NCBI RefSeq assembly: GCF_025685565.1
Contig: NZ_JAGSYE010000003.1
Span: forward strand, 248,001-312,000
Length of the DNA: 64,000 nucleotides
Direction of reading: 5' to 3'
DNA from: Granulicella aggregans
GTDB lineage: Bacteria; Acidobacteriota; Terriglobia; Terriglobales; Acidobacteriaceae
A model generated the notes under the pieces. It saw only the letters and a list, made by a program, of their open reading frames with translations. It was not told the origin of the DNA and did no database searches. Below are positions 8,760-17,938 of this stretch, in pieces; position 1 is the first letter of the stretch, and every line of letters starts with the position of its first letter. The translations under genes were made by a program, and so were the position numbers.

Positions 8760-9254
8760 ATGCACATCCGGAACGCCACCGCCTCCGACATCCCCGCGAT
8801 TGTCCGCCTCGAACACCGCCGCGAGTTCCACACCTTCATCGGCACCTGGCCCGAAACCAAACACGCAAAGACCTTCGCCGACGAGGACTCCTGCTACCTC
8901 GTGGTCGAAGACGACGCGCACGAAGTCGTCGGCTACGCCATCCTCCTCGGCGTCGCCTCGCCCGACAGGTCGATCGAACTTAAGCGCGTCGTCATCTCCG
9001 CCCCCGGCCAGGGCCACGGCAAGCAACTCCTCCACTTCATAGCCAACCGAGTCTTCAACGAGTACAAAGCGCACCGCCTCTTCCTCGACGTCTACGAGAC
9101 CAACCCACGCGCGAAGTACGTCTACGCCACCTTTGGATTTAGCGAGGACGGCATCCTCCGCGAAGCCGCCTTCCGCGACGGCCACTTCTACTCCATGACC
9201 CTCATGTCCATCCTCGACCGCGAGTACCAAGCCCGCCACTCCACCAATGCTTGA
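8760..9254 (+). CDS. GNAT family N-acetyltransferase
   Basis: Acetyl-CoA-dependent transferase of 164 residues. The central strand and pyrophosphate-binding loop read ELKRVVISAPGQGHGKQLL, and the following LFLDVYETNPRAKYVYATFGF is typical of GNAT motif B (RimI-like). The acceptor is unknown. The region just upstream is a pyrimidine-rich tract with no clear Shine-Dalgarno. Confidence 0.9.
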   Translation: MHIRNATASDIPAIVRLEHRREFHTFIGTWPETKHAKTFADEDSCYLVVEDDAHEVVGYAILLGVASPDRSIELKRVVISAPGQGHGKQLLHFIANRVFNEYKAHRLFLDVYETNPRAKYVYATFGFSEDGILREAAFRDGHFYSMTLMSILDREYQARHSTNA

Positions 9255-9268
9255 CGGAACCCTCATGG

Positions 9269-9293
9269 TTTGTCATTCCCGAAGGGAATCTGC
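9269..9293 (+). repeat. Interspersed repeat, family E, short
   Basis: TTTGTCATTCCCGAAGGGAA followed by TCTGC, containing the small hairpin TTCCCGAAGGGAA. Confidence 0.75.
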
Positions 9294-9314
9294 GTTATCA
9301 CCACCACAAAATCC

Positions 9315-9353
9315 GGGTGCCCCATATCTGGCGGCTTCATCGCCAGATGTGGG
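9315..9353 (+). repeat. Interspersed repeat, family C
   Basis: GGGTGCCCCATATCTGGCG, loop GCTTCAT, CGCCAGATGTGGG. It lies 32 bases ahead of the TrmH-like gene and immediately follows a family E copy. Confidence 0.88.
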
Positions 9354-9385
9354 ATTACAGCCACCACACCATCTAAACTCTCCTT

Positions 9386-10195
9386 ATGGCCTTCTCCGAC
9401 AGCGCGAGCGCAGTCATCACCAGCCGCTCCAACGCCCGCATCAAACAACTCCGCGCCGCATTCGCCGGACAAGCCCGCCTCTCAGGCGGCCTCGTCGCCA
9501 TCGAGGGCGACAACCTGCTCAACGAAGCCCTGCGCAGCGGCATGGTGCTCAAGACCATCTTCATCAGTGAGCGCCGCGAACTCCCCAGGTCCGTTCCGAA
9601 GAGCGTCGAAGCCCTCTGGCTGGCCAACGACATCTTCGCCAGCGTCGTTGAGACGCAGTCGCCGCAAGGCATCGCCGCCCTCCTCGTCCCGCCCGTCCAC
9701 AAGCTCGACGCTGTCATCAGCGGCACGCCGCTCATCGTCGTGGCTGCCGGCCTGCAAGACCCCGGCAACCTGGGCACCCTCATCCGCTCCGCCGAGGCCT
9801 TCGGCGCAACCGGCGTCCTCTTCACTCCCGGCACCGTCAGCGCATGGAACCAGAAGGCCCTCCGCGCCTCTGCCGGCAGCGTCTTCCGCACACCCGTCGT
9901 AGTAGCCACGCTCGAAGACCTGGTCAACCTAAAATCTCGAGGCATCCAGATAGCCGCTGCCGTCGCTGAAGACGCCTACAAAGTCATCCCCGCCCACGAA
10001 GCCGACCTTACGCAACCAACAGCCATCCTCATTGGCAACGAAGGCTCCGGCCTCGCCGATGAACTCCTCGAACTTGCCGACCTCTTCGTCACCATCCCCT
10101 GCCCCGGCCGAGTGGAGAGCCTCAACGCCGCCATCGCAGGTTCGCTGCTCCTCTATGAAGCGGCCCAGCAGAGAGCATCCAAACAACCAGCATGA
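9386..10195 (+). CDS. TrmH/SpoU-family RNA 2'-O-methyltransferase
   Basis: SPOUT-class enzyme of 269 residues using SAM to methylate ribose 2'-OH in rRNA or tRNA. The N-terminal substrate-binding domain begins ITSRSNARIKQLR. The catalytic knot carries the three SpoU motifs: LQDPGNLGTLIRSAEAFG, ILIGNEGSGL and IPCPGRVESLNAAIAGSLLL. The stop overlaps the rarA start (ATGA). The exact target is undetermined. Confidence 0.93.
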   Translation: MAFSDSASAVITSRSNARIKQLRAAFAGQARLSGGLVAIEGDNLLNEALRSGMVLKTIFISERRELPRSVPKSVEALWLANDIFASVVETQSPQGIAALLVPPVHKLDAVISGTPLIVVAAGLQDPGNLGTLIRSAEAFGATGVLFTPGTVSAWNQKALRASAGSVFRTPVVVATLEDLVNLKSRGIQIAAAVAEDAYKVIPAHEADLTQPTAILIGNEGSGLADELLELADLFVTIPCPGRVESLNAAIAGSLLLYEAAQQRASKQPA

Positions 10196-11526
10196 GCCTC
10201 TTCGACACATCGCCGATCGCCACCGCCGCAAACCCGCGCACCACCCCGCTGGCCGAACGCATGCGACCACGCACCCTCGAAGAGTACGTCGGCCAGGACC
10301 ACCTCCTTGGCCCAGGCAAGCCGCTGCGTCTCGCGATCGAGCACGACGATCCCACCTCCATGATCTTCTGGGGCCCTCCCGGCACCGGCAAGACAACTCT
10401 CGCCAAGATCATCGCCCACCGCACCCAGGCCAGCTTCATCGAGTTCTCCGCCGTCCTCTCCGGCATCAAGGAGATCAAGCAGGTTATGGTCGACGCCGAA
10501 CGAGCCTCGCACATGGGTTCCCGCACCATCCTCTTCGTCGACGAGATCCATCGATTCAACAAGGCCCAGCAGGACGCCTTTCTCCCTTATGTCGAGCGCG
10601 GCACCATCCGCCTCATCGGTGCCACCACCGAGAATCCCTCCTTCGAGATCAACGCCGCGCTCCTCTCCCGCTGCCGCGTCTACACGCTTCAAGGCTTGAG
10701 CGAGCCGCAGGTCATCGGCCTGCTGCAACGCGCGCTCACCGACACCGAACGCGGCCTCGGAGCCTCTGGCATCACCGCAGACGACGAGGCGCTCGCCACC
10801 ATCGCCGCCTACACAAGCGGCGACGCCCGCAACGCTCTTAACGCCCTCGACGTCGCCGCCAAGCTAGCCGAAGGCCGCGGCGAAAACCTCCTCACCAAGA
10901 CTCTCGTCTCCGAGGCCATGCAGCGTCGCGTTCTCCTCTACGACAAGAAAGGCGAGCAGCACTACGACATCATCTCTGCCCTGCATAAGAGCGTCCGCAA
11001 CTCCGACCCCGACGCTGCCCTCTACTGGCTGGGCCGCATGTTGGAGGCCGGCGAAGACCCCATGTACTGCGCCCGCCGCGTCGTCCGCATGGCCGTCGAA
11101 GACATCGGTCTGGCCGCGCCCGAAGCTTTAAACCTCTGCCTCTCCGCCCGCGACGCGATGCACTTTCTCGGAGCTCCCGAGGGCAACCTCGCCCTCGCCC
11201 AGGCCGTCGTCTATCTCGCCCTCGCTCCCAAGTCGAACGCCGTCTACACCGCCTACGCCGCCGTCCAGGCAGACATCGCCGCCACCGCGGCCGAGCCCGT
11301 CCCGCTCCATCTCCGCAACGCTCCGACCAAGCTGATGAAGTCCCTCGACTACGGCAAGGACTACCAGTACGCCCACGACGTAGAAGGCCGTGTCGCCGAC
11401 ATGCAATGCCTCCCATCCTCACTCGCCAACCGTCGCTACTACCACCCCACCAACGAAGGCCGCGAGCGCGCCCTCGCCCAGCGCATGGAAGAGATCGCCC
11501 GTATTAAGTCGTCCAAGCGCGAATAA
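10192..11526 (+). CDS. rarA: Replication-associated recombination protein RarA/MgsA
   Basis: AAA+ ATPase of 444 residues, related to the clamp loader and acting at stalled forks. Walker A is GPPGTGKTTL at residues 61-70, Walker B is LFVDEIHRFN near 112-121, and sensor 1 is IGATTENPSFEIN. The C-terminal tetramerisation region contains MLEAGEDPMYCARRVVRMA and the conserved DYGKDYQYAHD. It overlaps the methyltransferase gene by four bases. Confidence 0.96.
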   Translation: MSLFDTSPIATAANPRTTPLAERMRPRTLEEYVGQDHLLGPGKPLRLAIEHDDPTSMIFWGPPGTGKTTLAKIIAHRTQASFIEFSAVLSGIKEIKQVMVDAERASHMGSRTILFVDEIHRFNKAQQDAFLPYVERGTIRLIGATTENPSFEINAALLSRCRVYTLQGLSEPQVIGLLQRALTDTERGLGASGITADDEALATIAAYTSGDARNALNALDVAAKLAEGRGENLLTKTLVSEAMQRRVLLYDKKGEQHYDIISALHKSVRNSDPDAALYWLGRMLEAGEDPMYCARRVVRMAVEDIGLAAPEALNLCLSARDAMHFLGAPEGNLALAQAVVYLALAPKSNAVYTAYAAVQADIAATAAEPVPLHLRNAPTKLMKSLDYGKDYQYAHDVEGRVADMQCLPSSLANRRYYHPTNEGRERALAQRMEEIARIKSSKRE

Positions 11527-11563
11527 GCACGGCTCTTATCCTTCTCATCCCTTCGCCCTTACC

Positions 11564-11600
11564 CTTGTCATCCTTCGCCGCAGGCGGAGGATCTGCTTCT
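11564..11600 (+). repeat. Interspersed repeat, family E
   Basis: TTGTCATCCTTCGCCGC, then AGGCGGAGGATCTGCTTCT; the two halves form a short hairpin. Confidence 0.75.
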
Positions 11601-11636
11601 CGCCTTCGCCTGCCCTTGCCGTTGCCTGCTTTTGCC

Positions 11637-11709
11637 GTCATTCTGAGCGAAGCGAAGAACCCCGAGCGAGCCCACACTCCCACAACCGCCCGAACCTTTC
11701 CGCCTCGGA
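11637..11709 (+). repeat. Interspersed repeat, family B, short form
   Basis: GTCATTCTGAGCGAAGCGAA runs directly into GAACCCCGAG with no inserted hairpin. The conserved tail continues to CCGAACCTTTCCGCC. Confidence 0.8.
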
Positions 11710-11768
11710 AGCTCATCTTTAACTTCAACCGTTCGAAATCCGACGTATCCTGACCCAACAGAGGCGCC

Positions 11769-12227
11769 ATGACCTATCCACCCCTGATCCCGTACCTCGT
11801 CGTCTCCGACGCCGCCGCAGCCATCGACTTCTACAAGTCCGCCTTCGATGCCATCGAGCTGACCCGTCACACCGCCGGGCCCACGCAGCAGATCTCCCAC
11901 GCCCATCTGCTCATCAACGGCGGCAGCATCATGCTCTCTGACGACTTCTCGGGCATGATGGGCGGCAAGTCCATGGTCCCCGAAGCCCTCGGCGGCTCGC
12001 CCATCACCCTGCACCTCGTGCTCGAAGACGTCGACGCCTTCTGGGAGCGCGCCGTAGCCGCCGGTGCTCTGATCAAGATGGAACTCGCCGACCAGTTCTG
12101 GGGCGACCGCTACGGCCAGCTCGTCGATCCCTACGGCCACATCTGGTCGTTAGGTCAGACGAAGGCCCAGCTCAGCGACGAACAGATCAAGATCGCCTCC
12201 GACGCCTACTTCGAAGGTCGCGTATAA
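11769..12227 (+). CDS. VOC / glyoxalase-fold protein, PhnB-like
   Basis: Small cytosolic protein of 152 residues with the vicinal-oxygen-chelate fold. It begins PYLVVSDAAAAIDFYKSAF, has MLSDDFSG in the middle and ends with DQFWGDRYGQLVDPYGHIW, the pattern of PhnB/YdcA-type members. The metal ligands and substrate cannot be assigned with certainty, and no pathway neighbour is evident. Confidence 0.88.
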   Translation: MTYPPLIPYLVVSDAAAAIDFYKSAFDAIELTRHTAGPTQQISHAHLLINGGSIMLSDDFSGMMGGKSMVPEALGGSPITLHLVLEDVDAFWERAVAAGALIKMELADQFWGDRYGQLVDPYGHIWSLGQTKAQLSDEQIKIASDAYFEGRV

Positions 12228-12240
12228 GCACCCACCCTTC

Positions 12241-12280
12241 GGGTGCCCCATCCATACAGTCTCATCGTATGGGTGGGACG
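12241..12280 (+). repeat. Interspersed repeat, family C
   Basis: GGGTGCCCCATCCATAC, loop AGTCTCATC, GTATGGGTGGGACG. The preceding CACCCACCCTTC can also pair with GGGTG. It lies between the convergent VOC and DsbD-like genes. Confidence 0.85.
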
Positions 12281-12334
12281 TAAACCGCCCGCTTCACCGT
12301 CTTCTCCACCATGAAGACGGCGAAGCAGGACAGC

Positions 12335-14446
12335 CTACTTCACCGCATCCCTCTTGATCGCATCCAGCACAAGCCCCTTCTCCAGCAGCTCCGGCAACAC
12401 ATCCGGTGCTGCATCCTTCGCGCTTGGATAGATCACGTAGGTGGGCACCCCACTCCGCCCCAGCGAAGCCAGCTCCTTCGTAATCTCCGGGTCGTACTTT
12501 GTCCAGTCCGCCCTTAGCAGCACCACGTTGCGGTCGCTCAATTGCTTCTGAACATCCGCTGCATGAAGCACCAGCTTCTCGTTCACCTGGCAACTCAGAC
12601 ACCAGGCCGCCGTGAAGTCGATAAACACCGGCTTGCCATCCTTGCGCGCCGCATCGAGCGCCCCCTGCGAGTAAGGAGCCCACACCAGGTTCGTGTCCTT
12701 CGGCTGATACAGCGGGACAGCCAACGCAACCGCGATTAACGCGACAGCCGCAGCGAAACTTCCCCACTTCGCCGGCCACTTGCCCAGCACCCACCCTGCG
12801 ACCGCCAGCACCAGGAAGCATCCCAGCAGCAGCGACAGCTTATAAACGCCCTCGCTCGGATCGGTTGCTCCGCCCGAGTTCAAGCTTCCGTAGACATAAG
12901 CCAGCCAGATTGCCGTCCCAAACAACGGCACCGCCGTCAACTGCTTCAATATCTCCATCCACGCGCCCGGACGTGGCAGAATCTTCGTCCACGCCGGCTG
13001 GAAGCTCAGCAGCAGATAGGGCATAGCCAGTCCCAGCGCCAGCGCCGTGAAGATCGCAAACGTGATCCACGCCGGCTGCACCAGCGCAAACCCAATCGCC
13101 GCTCCCATCAACGGCGCGGTGCAAGGTGTAGCCACCACCGTCGCCAGCACTCCCGTAAAGAAGCTTCCGGTATAGCCCTGCTTCTGAGCAAGCTCGCCAC
13201 CGACGCTGGTCAGCGACAATCCAATGTCGAACATTCCCGCCAGCGACAGTGCAAAGAAAAAGATGAACGAAGCCAGCACCACGATGAACGCCGGCGACTG
13301 CAACTGGAATCCCCACCCCGCCTGGCTACCGCCCGCACGAAGAATCAGCAGCACGCCGACGATCGCCCAGAACGACACAAGAATCCCCAGCGTGTACACC
13401 AGCCCATGGCGGCGAAGCTCCTTCCGCTCCTCGCCCGACGACTGCACCAGCGCCAGCCCCTTCAAAAACAGCACCGGAAAGACGCATGGCATCAGGTTCA
13501 GAATGATCCCGCCAAAAAACGCCAGCCCAATCGCCCCCAGCGTCGTCACGCCCGAAGCCACAGCATGCTTGACCGGCGCAGGTGCTACCTCGCCCGGCAC
13601 CACCGCCGAGGTGAACTCATAGCTCTCCGTGTCCGACAACTTCAGGAGCCCGTGCAGCTCCTTCGGCAGCTTCGCCTTCTCGTCTGCCCGCGCGATCCGC
13701 ATCTGGAAGCCATCCGGCGTGGCCGTCACATCCTGGTCCGCCGCATTAGCAATCTCGTCGATATCGTACGGATAGAACTCAACATCATCCACATTCACGT
13801 TCGTAATCGACGAGCTCTTCAGCGTGATGGCGAGCAGCTTCTTCCCGCCCAGCACCGTCACCTGCGCATCCGCAGGCAGCGGCTTCGGCAACAGACTCAG
13901 AGCCTCACCAAGAGCGCCCGCAGGCGCAACCGGAGCACCCGCCGGCCCAACCATCAGCGTCAGCCCTAGATGCGCCTTGCCGGGAATGCAGACCTGCGCA
14001 CACACCAACCAGTCGGTCAGCGCATCGACATGCACCTGGCCCGGCTTCATCTTTGGCGAGGCAGTAAAGGTAAATGGGAATGCCGCCGTGTCTTCGTATC
14101 CAAAGTCCATCAGGGGACCCAGCGGCAGACGGCTCGGCGCGGGAAACTGCAATGGCCCCACCGACAACCCCGGAGGCAGCGTCCACTTGATGTGCGGCGG
14201 CTCACCCGAGTCGCCAGCGTTCACCCAGTACACATGCCAATGCTGTTCCATGGTCAGCACCAGCCCGGCCTGCAGCGTGCTTCCGGGCGCAATCGTCGAC
14301 CCAAGCGTCACAAGCTCCGCCGTCAGGTGCTGCGCCTTCACCGGCCCCGGCCCACCGTCGCCGACCGTCGTAAGCTGGGCTTGCGCCGAAGTCGCGATGG
14401 CACACATCGCGACTAACAAGATGGAGAGATACGTACGAATCTTCAT
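12335..14446 (-). CDS. dsbD: DsbD-family thiol:disulfide interchange protein
   Basis: Carries electrons from the cytoplasm across the inner membrane to periplasmic thiols. The chosen start at 14446 gives a clean signal peptide (KIRTYLSILLVAMCAIATSA) and 703 residues. The N-terminal periplasmic DsbD-alpha-like domain is followed by the transmembrane DsbD core with both redox cysteines (NLMPCVFPV and ATPCTAPLMG). The C-terminus is a thioredoxin domain with FTAAWCLSCQVNEKLV, a CxxC active site. The architecture is complete. Confidence 0.9.
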   Translation of the reverse strand: MKIRTYLSILLVAMCAIATSAQAQLTTVGDGGPGPVKAQHLTAELVTLGSTIAPGSTLQAGLVLTMEQHWHVYWVNAGDSGEPPHIKWTLPPGLSVGPLQFPAPSRLPLGPLMDFGYEDTAAFPFTFTASPKMKPGQVHVDALTDWLVCAQVCIPGKAHLGLTLMVGPAGAPVAPAGALGEALSLLPKPLPADAQVTVLGGKKLLAITLKSSSITNVNVDDVEFYPYDIDEIANAADQDVTATPDGFQMRIARADEKAKLPKELHGLLKLSDTESYEFTSAVVPGEVAPAPVKHAVASGVTTLGAIGLAFFGGIILNLMPCVFPVLFLKGLALVQSSGEERKELRRHGLVYTLGILVSFWAIVGVLLILRAGGSQAGWGFQLQSPAFIVVLASFIFFFALSLAGMFDIGLSLTSVGGELAQKQGYTGSFFTGVLATVVATPCTAPLMGAAIGFALVQPAWITFAIFTALALGLAMPYLLLSFQPAWTKILPRPGAWMEILKQLTAVPLFGTAIWLAYVYGSLNSGGATDPSEGVYKLSLLLGCFLVLAVAGWVLGKWPAKWGSFAAAVALIAVALAVPLYQPKDTNLVWAPYSQGALDAARKDGKPVFIDFTAAWCLSCQVNEKLVLHAADVQKQLSDRNVVLLRADWTKYDPEITKELASLGRSGVPTYVIYPSAKDAAPDVLPELLEKGLVLDAIKRDAVK

Positions 14447-14525
14447 GAACCCCAATTGTAGGCTGAACCAATGAATTTGTAGGACGAACAGATAAATCCA
14501 GATGCTGTAGTCATAGACCGTTTTG

Positions 14526-14600
14526 CATAAGAGCACGGCGTCAGCCGTGCCAACACAAGTCCAGCGGCAAAGACGGCTTTAGCCGCTGAGGTACGCTGAT
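14526..14600 (+). repeat. Interspersed repeat, family D, double hairpin
   Basis: GCACGGCGTCAGCCGTGC and, after a 25-base spacer, GCGGCTTTAGCCGC-like CGGCTTTAGCCG followed by TGAGGTACGCT. Confidence 0.8.
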
Positions 14601-14653
14601 CGGTCGCCGCGCCAAACTTCTCAATCACGAGAAGAGAAACCTGGAACATCCGC

Positions 14654-15052
14654 TCATGACATCCGGCGATGCTCAACCATAATGCAATGATCCATAACTA
14701 CGCGGATGCCGCTGGCCTCCGCCTTCTCGGCAGCTTCCACGTTTATGATTCCCAACTGCACCCAAAGGTTACAAAGTCCCAGGCTCTCCATCTCTTCCAC
14801 AATGCGCGGAATCACCGCCGCACCCCGAAAGACATTCACCAGATCCGGCTTCTCCGGCAGGTCGCTCAGCGACTTATAACTCTTCTCGCCCAGCACCGTT
14901 TCGACCGAAGGATTCACCGGAACAATGCGATAACCATGCCGCTGCATGTACTCCGAGACATAGTGGCTAGGCTTCTCCGCATCGGCCGAAAGTCCCACCA
15001 CGGCAATCGTCTTCGCCCCGAGCATCGCTCGAATTACTTCCGGCTCGTTCAC
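14654..15052 (-). CDS. CoA-binding protein, YccU-like
   Basis: Single Rossmann-type CoA_binding_2 domain of 132 residues: TIAVVGLSADAEKPSHYV at the N-terminus, YRIVPVNPSVETVLGEKSY, then DLVNVFRGAAVIPRIVEE and the C-terminal RVVMDHCIMVEH with the family cysteine. The precise function of this family is not established. Confidence 0.93.
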   Translation of the reverse strand: MNEPEVIRAMLGAKTIAVVGLSADAEKPSHYVSEYMQRHGYRIVPVNPSVETVLGEKSYKSLSDLPEKPDLVNVFRGAAVIPRIVEEMESLGLCNLWVQLGIINVEAAEKAEASGIRVVMDHCIMVEHRRMS

Positions 15053-15078
15053 TTCGACCTCTCACAATACTCGAAACC

Positions 15079-15138
15079 GTCATCTCGACCGAAGCATCGC
15101 GGCCTTATTGCGATGCGCAGCGGAGAGACCCCCGCATT
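15079..15138 (+). repeat. Interspersed repeat, family A, with hairpin
   Basis: GTCATCTCGACCGAA head; GCATCGCG / TGCGATGC arms around GCCTTAT (one G-T pair); tail CAGCGGAGAGACCCCCGCATT. Confidence 0.88.
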
Positions 15139-15158
15139 GCGCTCTTGCCTTTAGACCT

Positions 15159-15656
15159 TTACGACTTCCAAATCCCCAACAACCGCCGCAACACCACCAG
15201 TTCCCCAAGATGATACGCATTGTGGTCCGCAATCAACATCGCCTCACGTAGCAGATTCTGCCCATCGCCCCACCGAAACGGCTTGTACAAATCCACGCCC
15301 GGCTTCTGCAATAGAGCCTCAAACTTCCGGCGGTCGCTCTCGATTGCCGCCAGCGTCTGATCCCACGACCCCGGGTAAGGCGGCTCCGAAGACTCCGGCC
15401 AATACGCCTTCGGCCACTCCATCGGCTGATACCCGCCCGTCGGCGGAGCACAGAACTCCAGGATGTCGCGCTGCGTGATCCGCAGATGCTCAATCAGTTG
15501 CCACGCCGAGTAGGGCAGCTTCTCCGGCACCACCCCACGCATCTCCTCTGGAAAGTCCTTCACCGCGCGTTCGAGATCGACATGCGCCTGCTTGCCCTCG
15601 ATCAACGCCAGCAACTGCTTCACCAGCTCCGCATTCTCTCCGTCCGCCACAGCCAT
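15159..15656 (-). CDS. DinB-family protein
   Basis: Helical-bundle protein of 165 residues related to DinB/YfiT metalloproteins. The start at 15656 is chosen because GGAGG lies nine bases upstream. The three-histidine pattern is visible: YSAWQLIEHLRITQRDI near residue 50 and ADHNAYHLGELVVLRRLLG at the C-terminus. These enzymes often act as thiol-dependent transferases; the substrate here is unknown. Confidence 0.85.
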   Translation of the reverse strand: MAVADGENAELVKQLLALIEGKQAHVDLERAVKDFPEEMRGVVPEKLPYSAWQLIEHLRITQRDILEFCAPPTGGYQPMEWPKAYWPESSEPPYPGSWDQTLAAIESDRRKFEALLQKPGVDLYKPFRWGDGQNLLREAMLIADHNAYHLGELVVLRRLLGIWKS

Positions 15657-15721
15657 CGGTCCCTGCCTCCAATATCTTTGCCTTTTGGATGCGCAATGCA
15701 ACCACAAGGAACTGAAAATCC

Positions 15722-16468
15722 TTAGGCAGCCGGCTTACGAGCCACCACCACAGTAAGCGGCGGAAACGTGGCCCACATACTTCCCCTCTTCTTTGCCACC
15801 TCAAAACCCGCCCCACGCAGGTACGCCCCATACTGCGAGGTCAACTTGTAGTCCGACAGAATCGCCTGTCCGCCGGGCTTCAGCACCCGCACAATCTCCG
15901 CCAGCGCCCTCTGCCTTGTCGGCTTGTCATAAATGTTGTGCAGACACAGATTCGACACAATCACGTCGAACGAACCATCCCCGAATGGCATCTCCTGCGC
16001 TCCGGCACTCACCAGCGTACAGCGATCAGCCACGCCCTCCAGCTCAATGTTCTTCTGCGTAGCTGCCATCGCGTTTCCGCCCATGTCCACCGTCGACCAG
16101 ATGTCGATTCCAGTCGCGCGTCCTGCGCTGCCCACCCGCTTGGCCGCGCCGATCAGCAGCAGTCCGCGCCCACATCCCACATCGAGCACCTGTTCATCTC
16201 CGCGCCACGCATGAAACGCAAGCATGGAATCGCGATGGTGCATCTTCCCTACCTTCACATAGAGCAGGTAGAGAAATCCCTCCACCACGAGTGCCACCCC
16301 GGTCCAGAGAAACATGCTGTGGAGCGAGAGGATCACATTGCCTATATGGATCGGCGCATGAATCACTCCAGCGGCGAACAGGCACGCAGAGCCGAACAGA
16401 AAGAGATTGCGCAGCACCGCCGGTGCATCCACGCCATAGTCAGGTTTAGTCACTGCTGCAGTCGCCAT
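15722..16468 (-). CDS. Membrane-associated SAM-dependent methyltransferase
   Basis: About 248 residues from ATG 16468, which follows GGAGGCGTG. Two hydrophobic helices come first (LRNLFLFGSACLFAAGVI and MFLWTGVALVVEGFLYLLY). A class I methyltransferase domain follows, with motif I VLDVGCGRGLLLIGAA, VSAGAQEMPFGDGSFDVIVS and the motif around LAEIVRVLKPGGQAIL. This combination suggests methylation of a membrane lipid or hydrophobic substrate, which is inference only. Confidence 0.85.
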   Translation of the reverse strand: MATAAVTKPDYGVDAPAVLRNLFLFGSACLFAAGVIHAPIHIGNVILSLHSMFLWTGVALVVEGFLYLLYVKVGKMHHRDSMLAFHAWRGDEQVLDVGCGRGLLLIGAAKRVGSAGRATGIDIWSTVDMGGNAMAATQKNIELEGVADRCTLVSAGAQEMPFGDGSFDVIVSNLCLHNIYDKPTRQRALAEIVRVLKPGGQAILSDYKLTSQYGAYLRGAGFEVAKKRGSMWATFPPLTVVVARKPAA

Positions 16469-16596
16469 CACGCCTCCACCCGGCAATCTCAAAAGCTTCC
16501 CGGTATGGAAGGAGTATCTGCCTCGCAGCCTCAGGAACAAAGAAGCATCTGTCACAATCGCTCGTGACAGATGTCACCAGGGTCTAGTGCAAAGAT

Positions 16597-17731
16597 CTAG
16601 CCCAGATCGTCGTCATCCGCCGCTGCCGCCGGGAAGTTCCCCTCGCGCCGCATCCGCAGATACCCGCGAATAAACGGCTCCAGATACCCATCGAGCACAC
16701 GGTCCACATCACCCACCTCGACCCGCGTCCTCAGGTCCTTCGCCATCCGGTAAGGCTGAAGCACGTAGCTCCGAATCTGCGATCCAAACCCGATATCCAG
16801 CTTCGAATCCTCAAGCTTCTTCGTGATCGCCTTCTTCTTATCCAGCTCGTACTCATACAGCCGCGAGCGCAGCATCTTCATCGCACGCTCTTTGTTCTTA
16901 TGCTGCGACCGCTCATTCTGGCACCCCGCCACCAGCCCAGTCGGAATATGCGTAATCCGTACCGCGGAGTCGGTCGTATTCACATGCTGCCCGCCCTTGC
17001 CGCCAGAGCGATACGTATCGATCCGCAGGTCTTCCGTCTTGATGTCGATCACAATCGTATCGTCGATCTCAGGGGACACGAAGACCGACGCAAAGCTCGT
17101 ATGCCGCCGCTTCGCTGAGTCGAACGGCGAGATCCGCACCAACCGGTGCACGCCCGTCTCTCCCGAGAGCAACCCAAACGCGAACTCGCCCGTGATCGTA
17201 AACGTCGCCGACTTGATGCCCGCCTCGTCGCCGTCCTGGATCTCGTTCAGCTCCGCCTTGAAGCCCTCGCGCTCCGCCCAGCGGATATACATCCGCATCA
17301 GCATCTCCGCCCAGTCCTGGCTCTCCGTCCCACCCGCGCCCGGATGCACGACGACGATGGCGTTCAGCGGATCGGTCTCGCCCGAGAGCATCGTCTTCGA
17401 CTCCAGCTTCTCGGCAAACTCCACCAGCGCCGGAATCTCTCGAACCAGATCAGGCTCAGTGTCTTCGCCCTCTTTGGCAAGTTCGAAGTAGGCCTCGATA
17501 TCGTCGCTACGCCGTTCCAGTTCCGCGTCATCGGCCAGCAGCGTCTCCAGCCGCTTTCGCTCCCGCATCAACGGCTGCGAACGCGCCGCATCCGCCCAAA
17601 CGCTCGGATCGGATGTCTTCTCTTCGATTGTGGCGAGTTCACGCTTCAGGCGGGCAGAGTCAAAGATACTCCCGCAGCTCACGAACTTTATCGCGCACTG
17701 GGGAGTAGGAGTATTCGAGATCGCTAATCAT
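16597..17731 (-). CDS. prfB: Peptide chain release factor 2, with programmed +1 frameshift
   Basis: Recognises UGA and UAA and triggers peptide release. The gene is two frames: ATG 17731 encodes 23 residues (MISDLEYSYSPVRDKVRELR, EYL) to an in-frame TGA at 17660-17662, and the main frame continues at GAC (17659-17661) for 354 more residues, about 377 in all. The GGQ catalytic loop (GGKGGQHVNT) and the stop-decoding tripeptide SPF (RISPFDSAKR) are present. Reading only the downstream frame from a later start would lose the N-terminal helix. Confidence 0.96.
17659..17674 (-). promoter_or_regulatory. prfB: prfB autoregulatory frameshift site
   Basis: On the minus strand the sequence is CGGGAG-TAT-CTT-TGA-C. 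This is the classical RF2 recoding signal: an internal Shine-Dalgarno-like CGGGAG three bases before the slippery CTT, then the UGA stop followed by C. Low RF2 favours slippage, so the factor controls its own synthesis. Confidence 0.95.
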
Positions 17732-17816
17732 CCCTCTAGTTTACGGCAATCTTGTGGTTTCCATTTCGCAGCCAATTGCCTGACATTGCTGGGTGAATGA
17801 CACGTAACAATTCCCA

Positions 17817-17912
17817 CGCCCTTGTCATACGCCCTTGTCATACGCCCTTGTCATCCGCCCTTGTCATCCGCCCTTGTCATCCTTCGCGCAGCGGAGGATC
17901 TGTTTCGGCTTT
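17817..17912 (+). repeat. Family E repeat preceded by a 13-bp tandem array
   Basis: Five head-to-tail copies of CGCCCTTGTCATM occupy 17817-17881. The last leads into CTTCGCGCAGCGGAGGATCTG, the family E hairpin. The first two units end in A and the last three in C. Confidence 0.9.
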
Positions 17913-17938
17913 TGCATTGTTCTTACCTTTGCTTCTAG

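Noticed and set aside
17817-17912. CRISPR array
   Set aside because: The 13-bp units are directly tandem with no spacers and are derived from the family E head.
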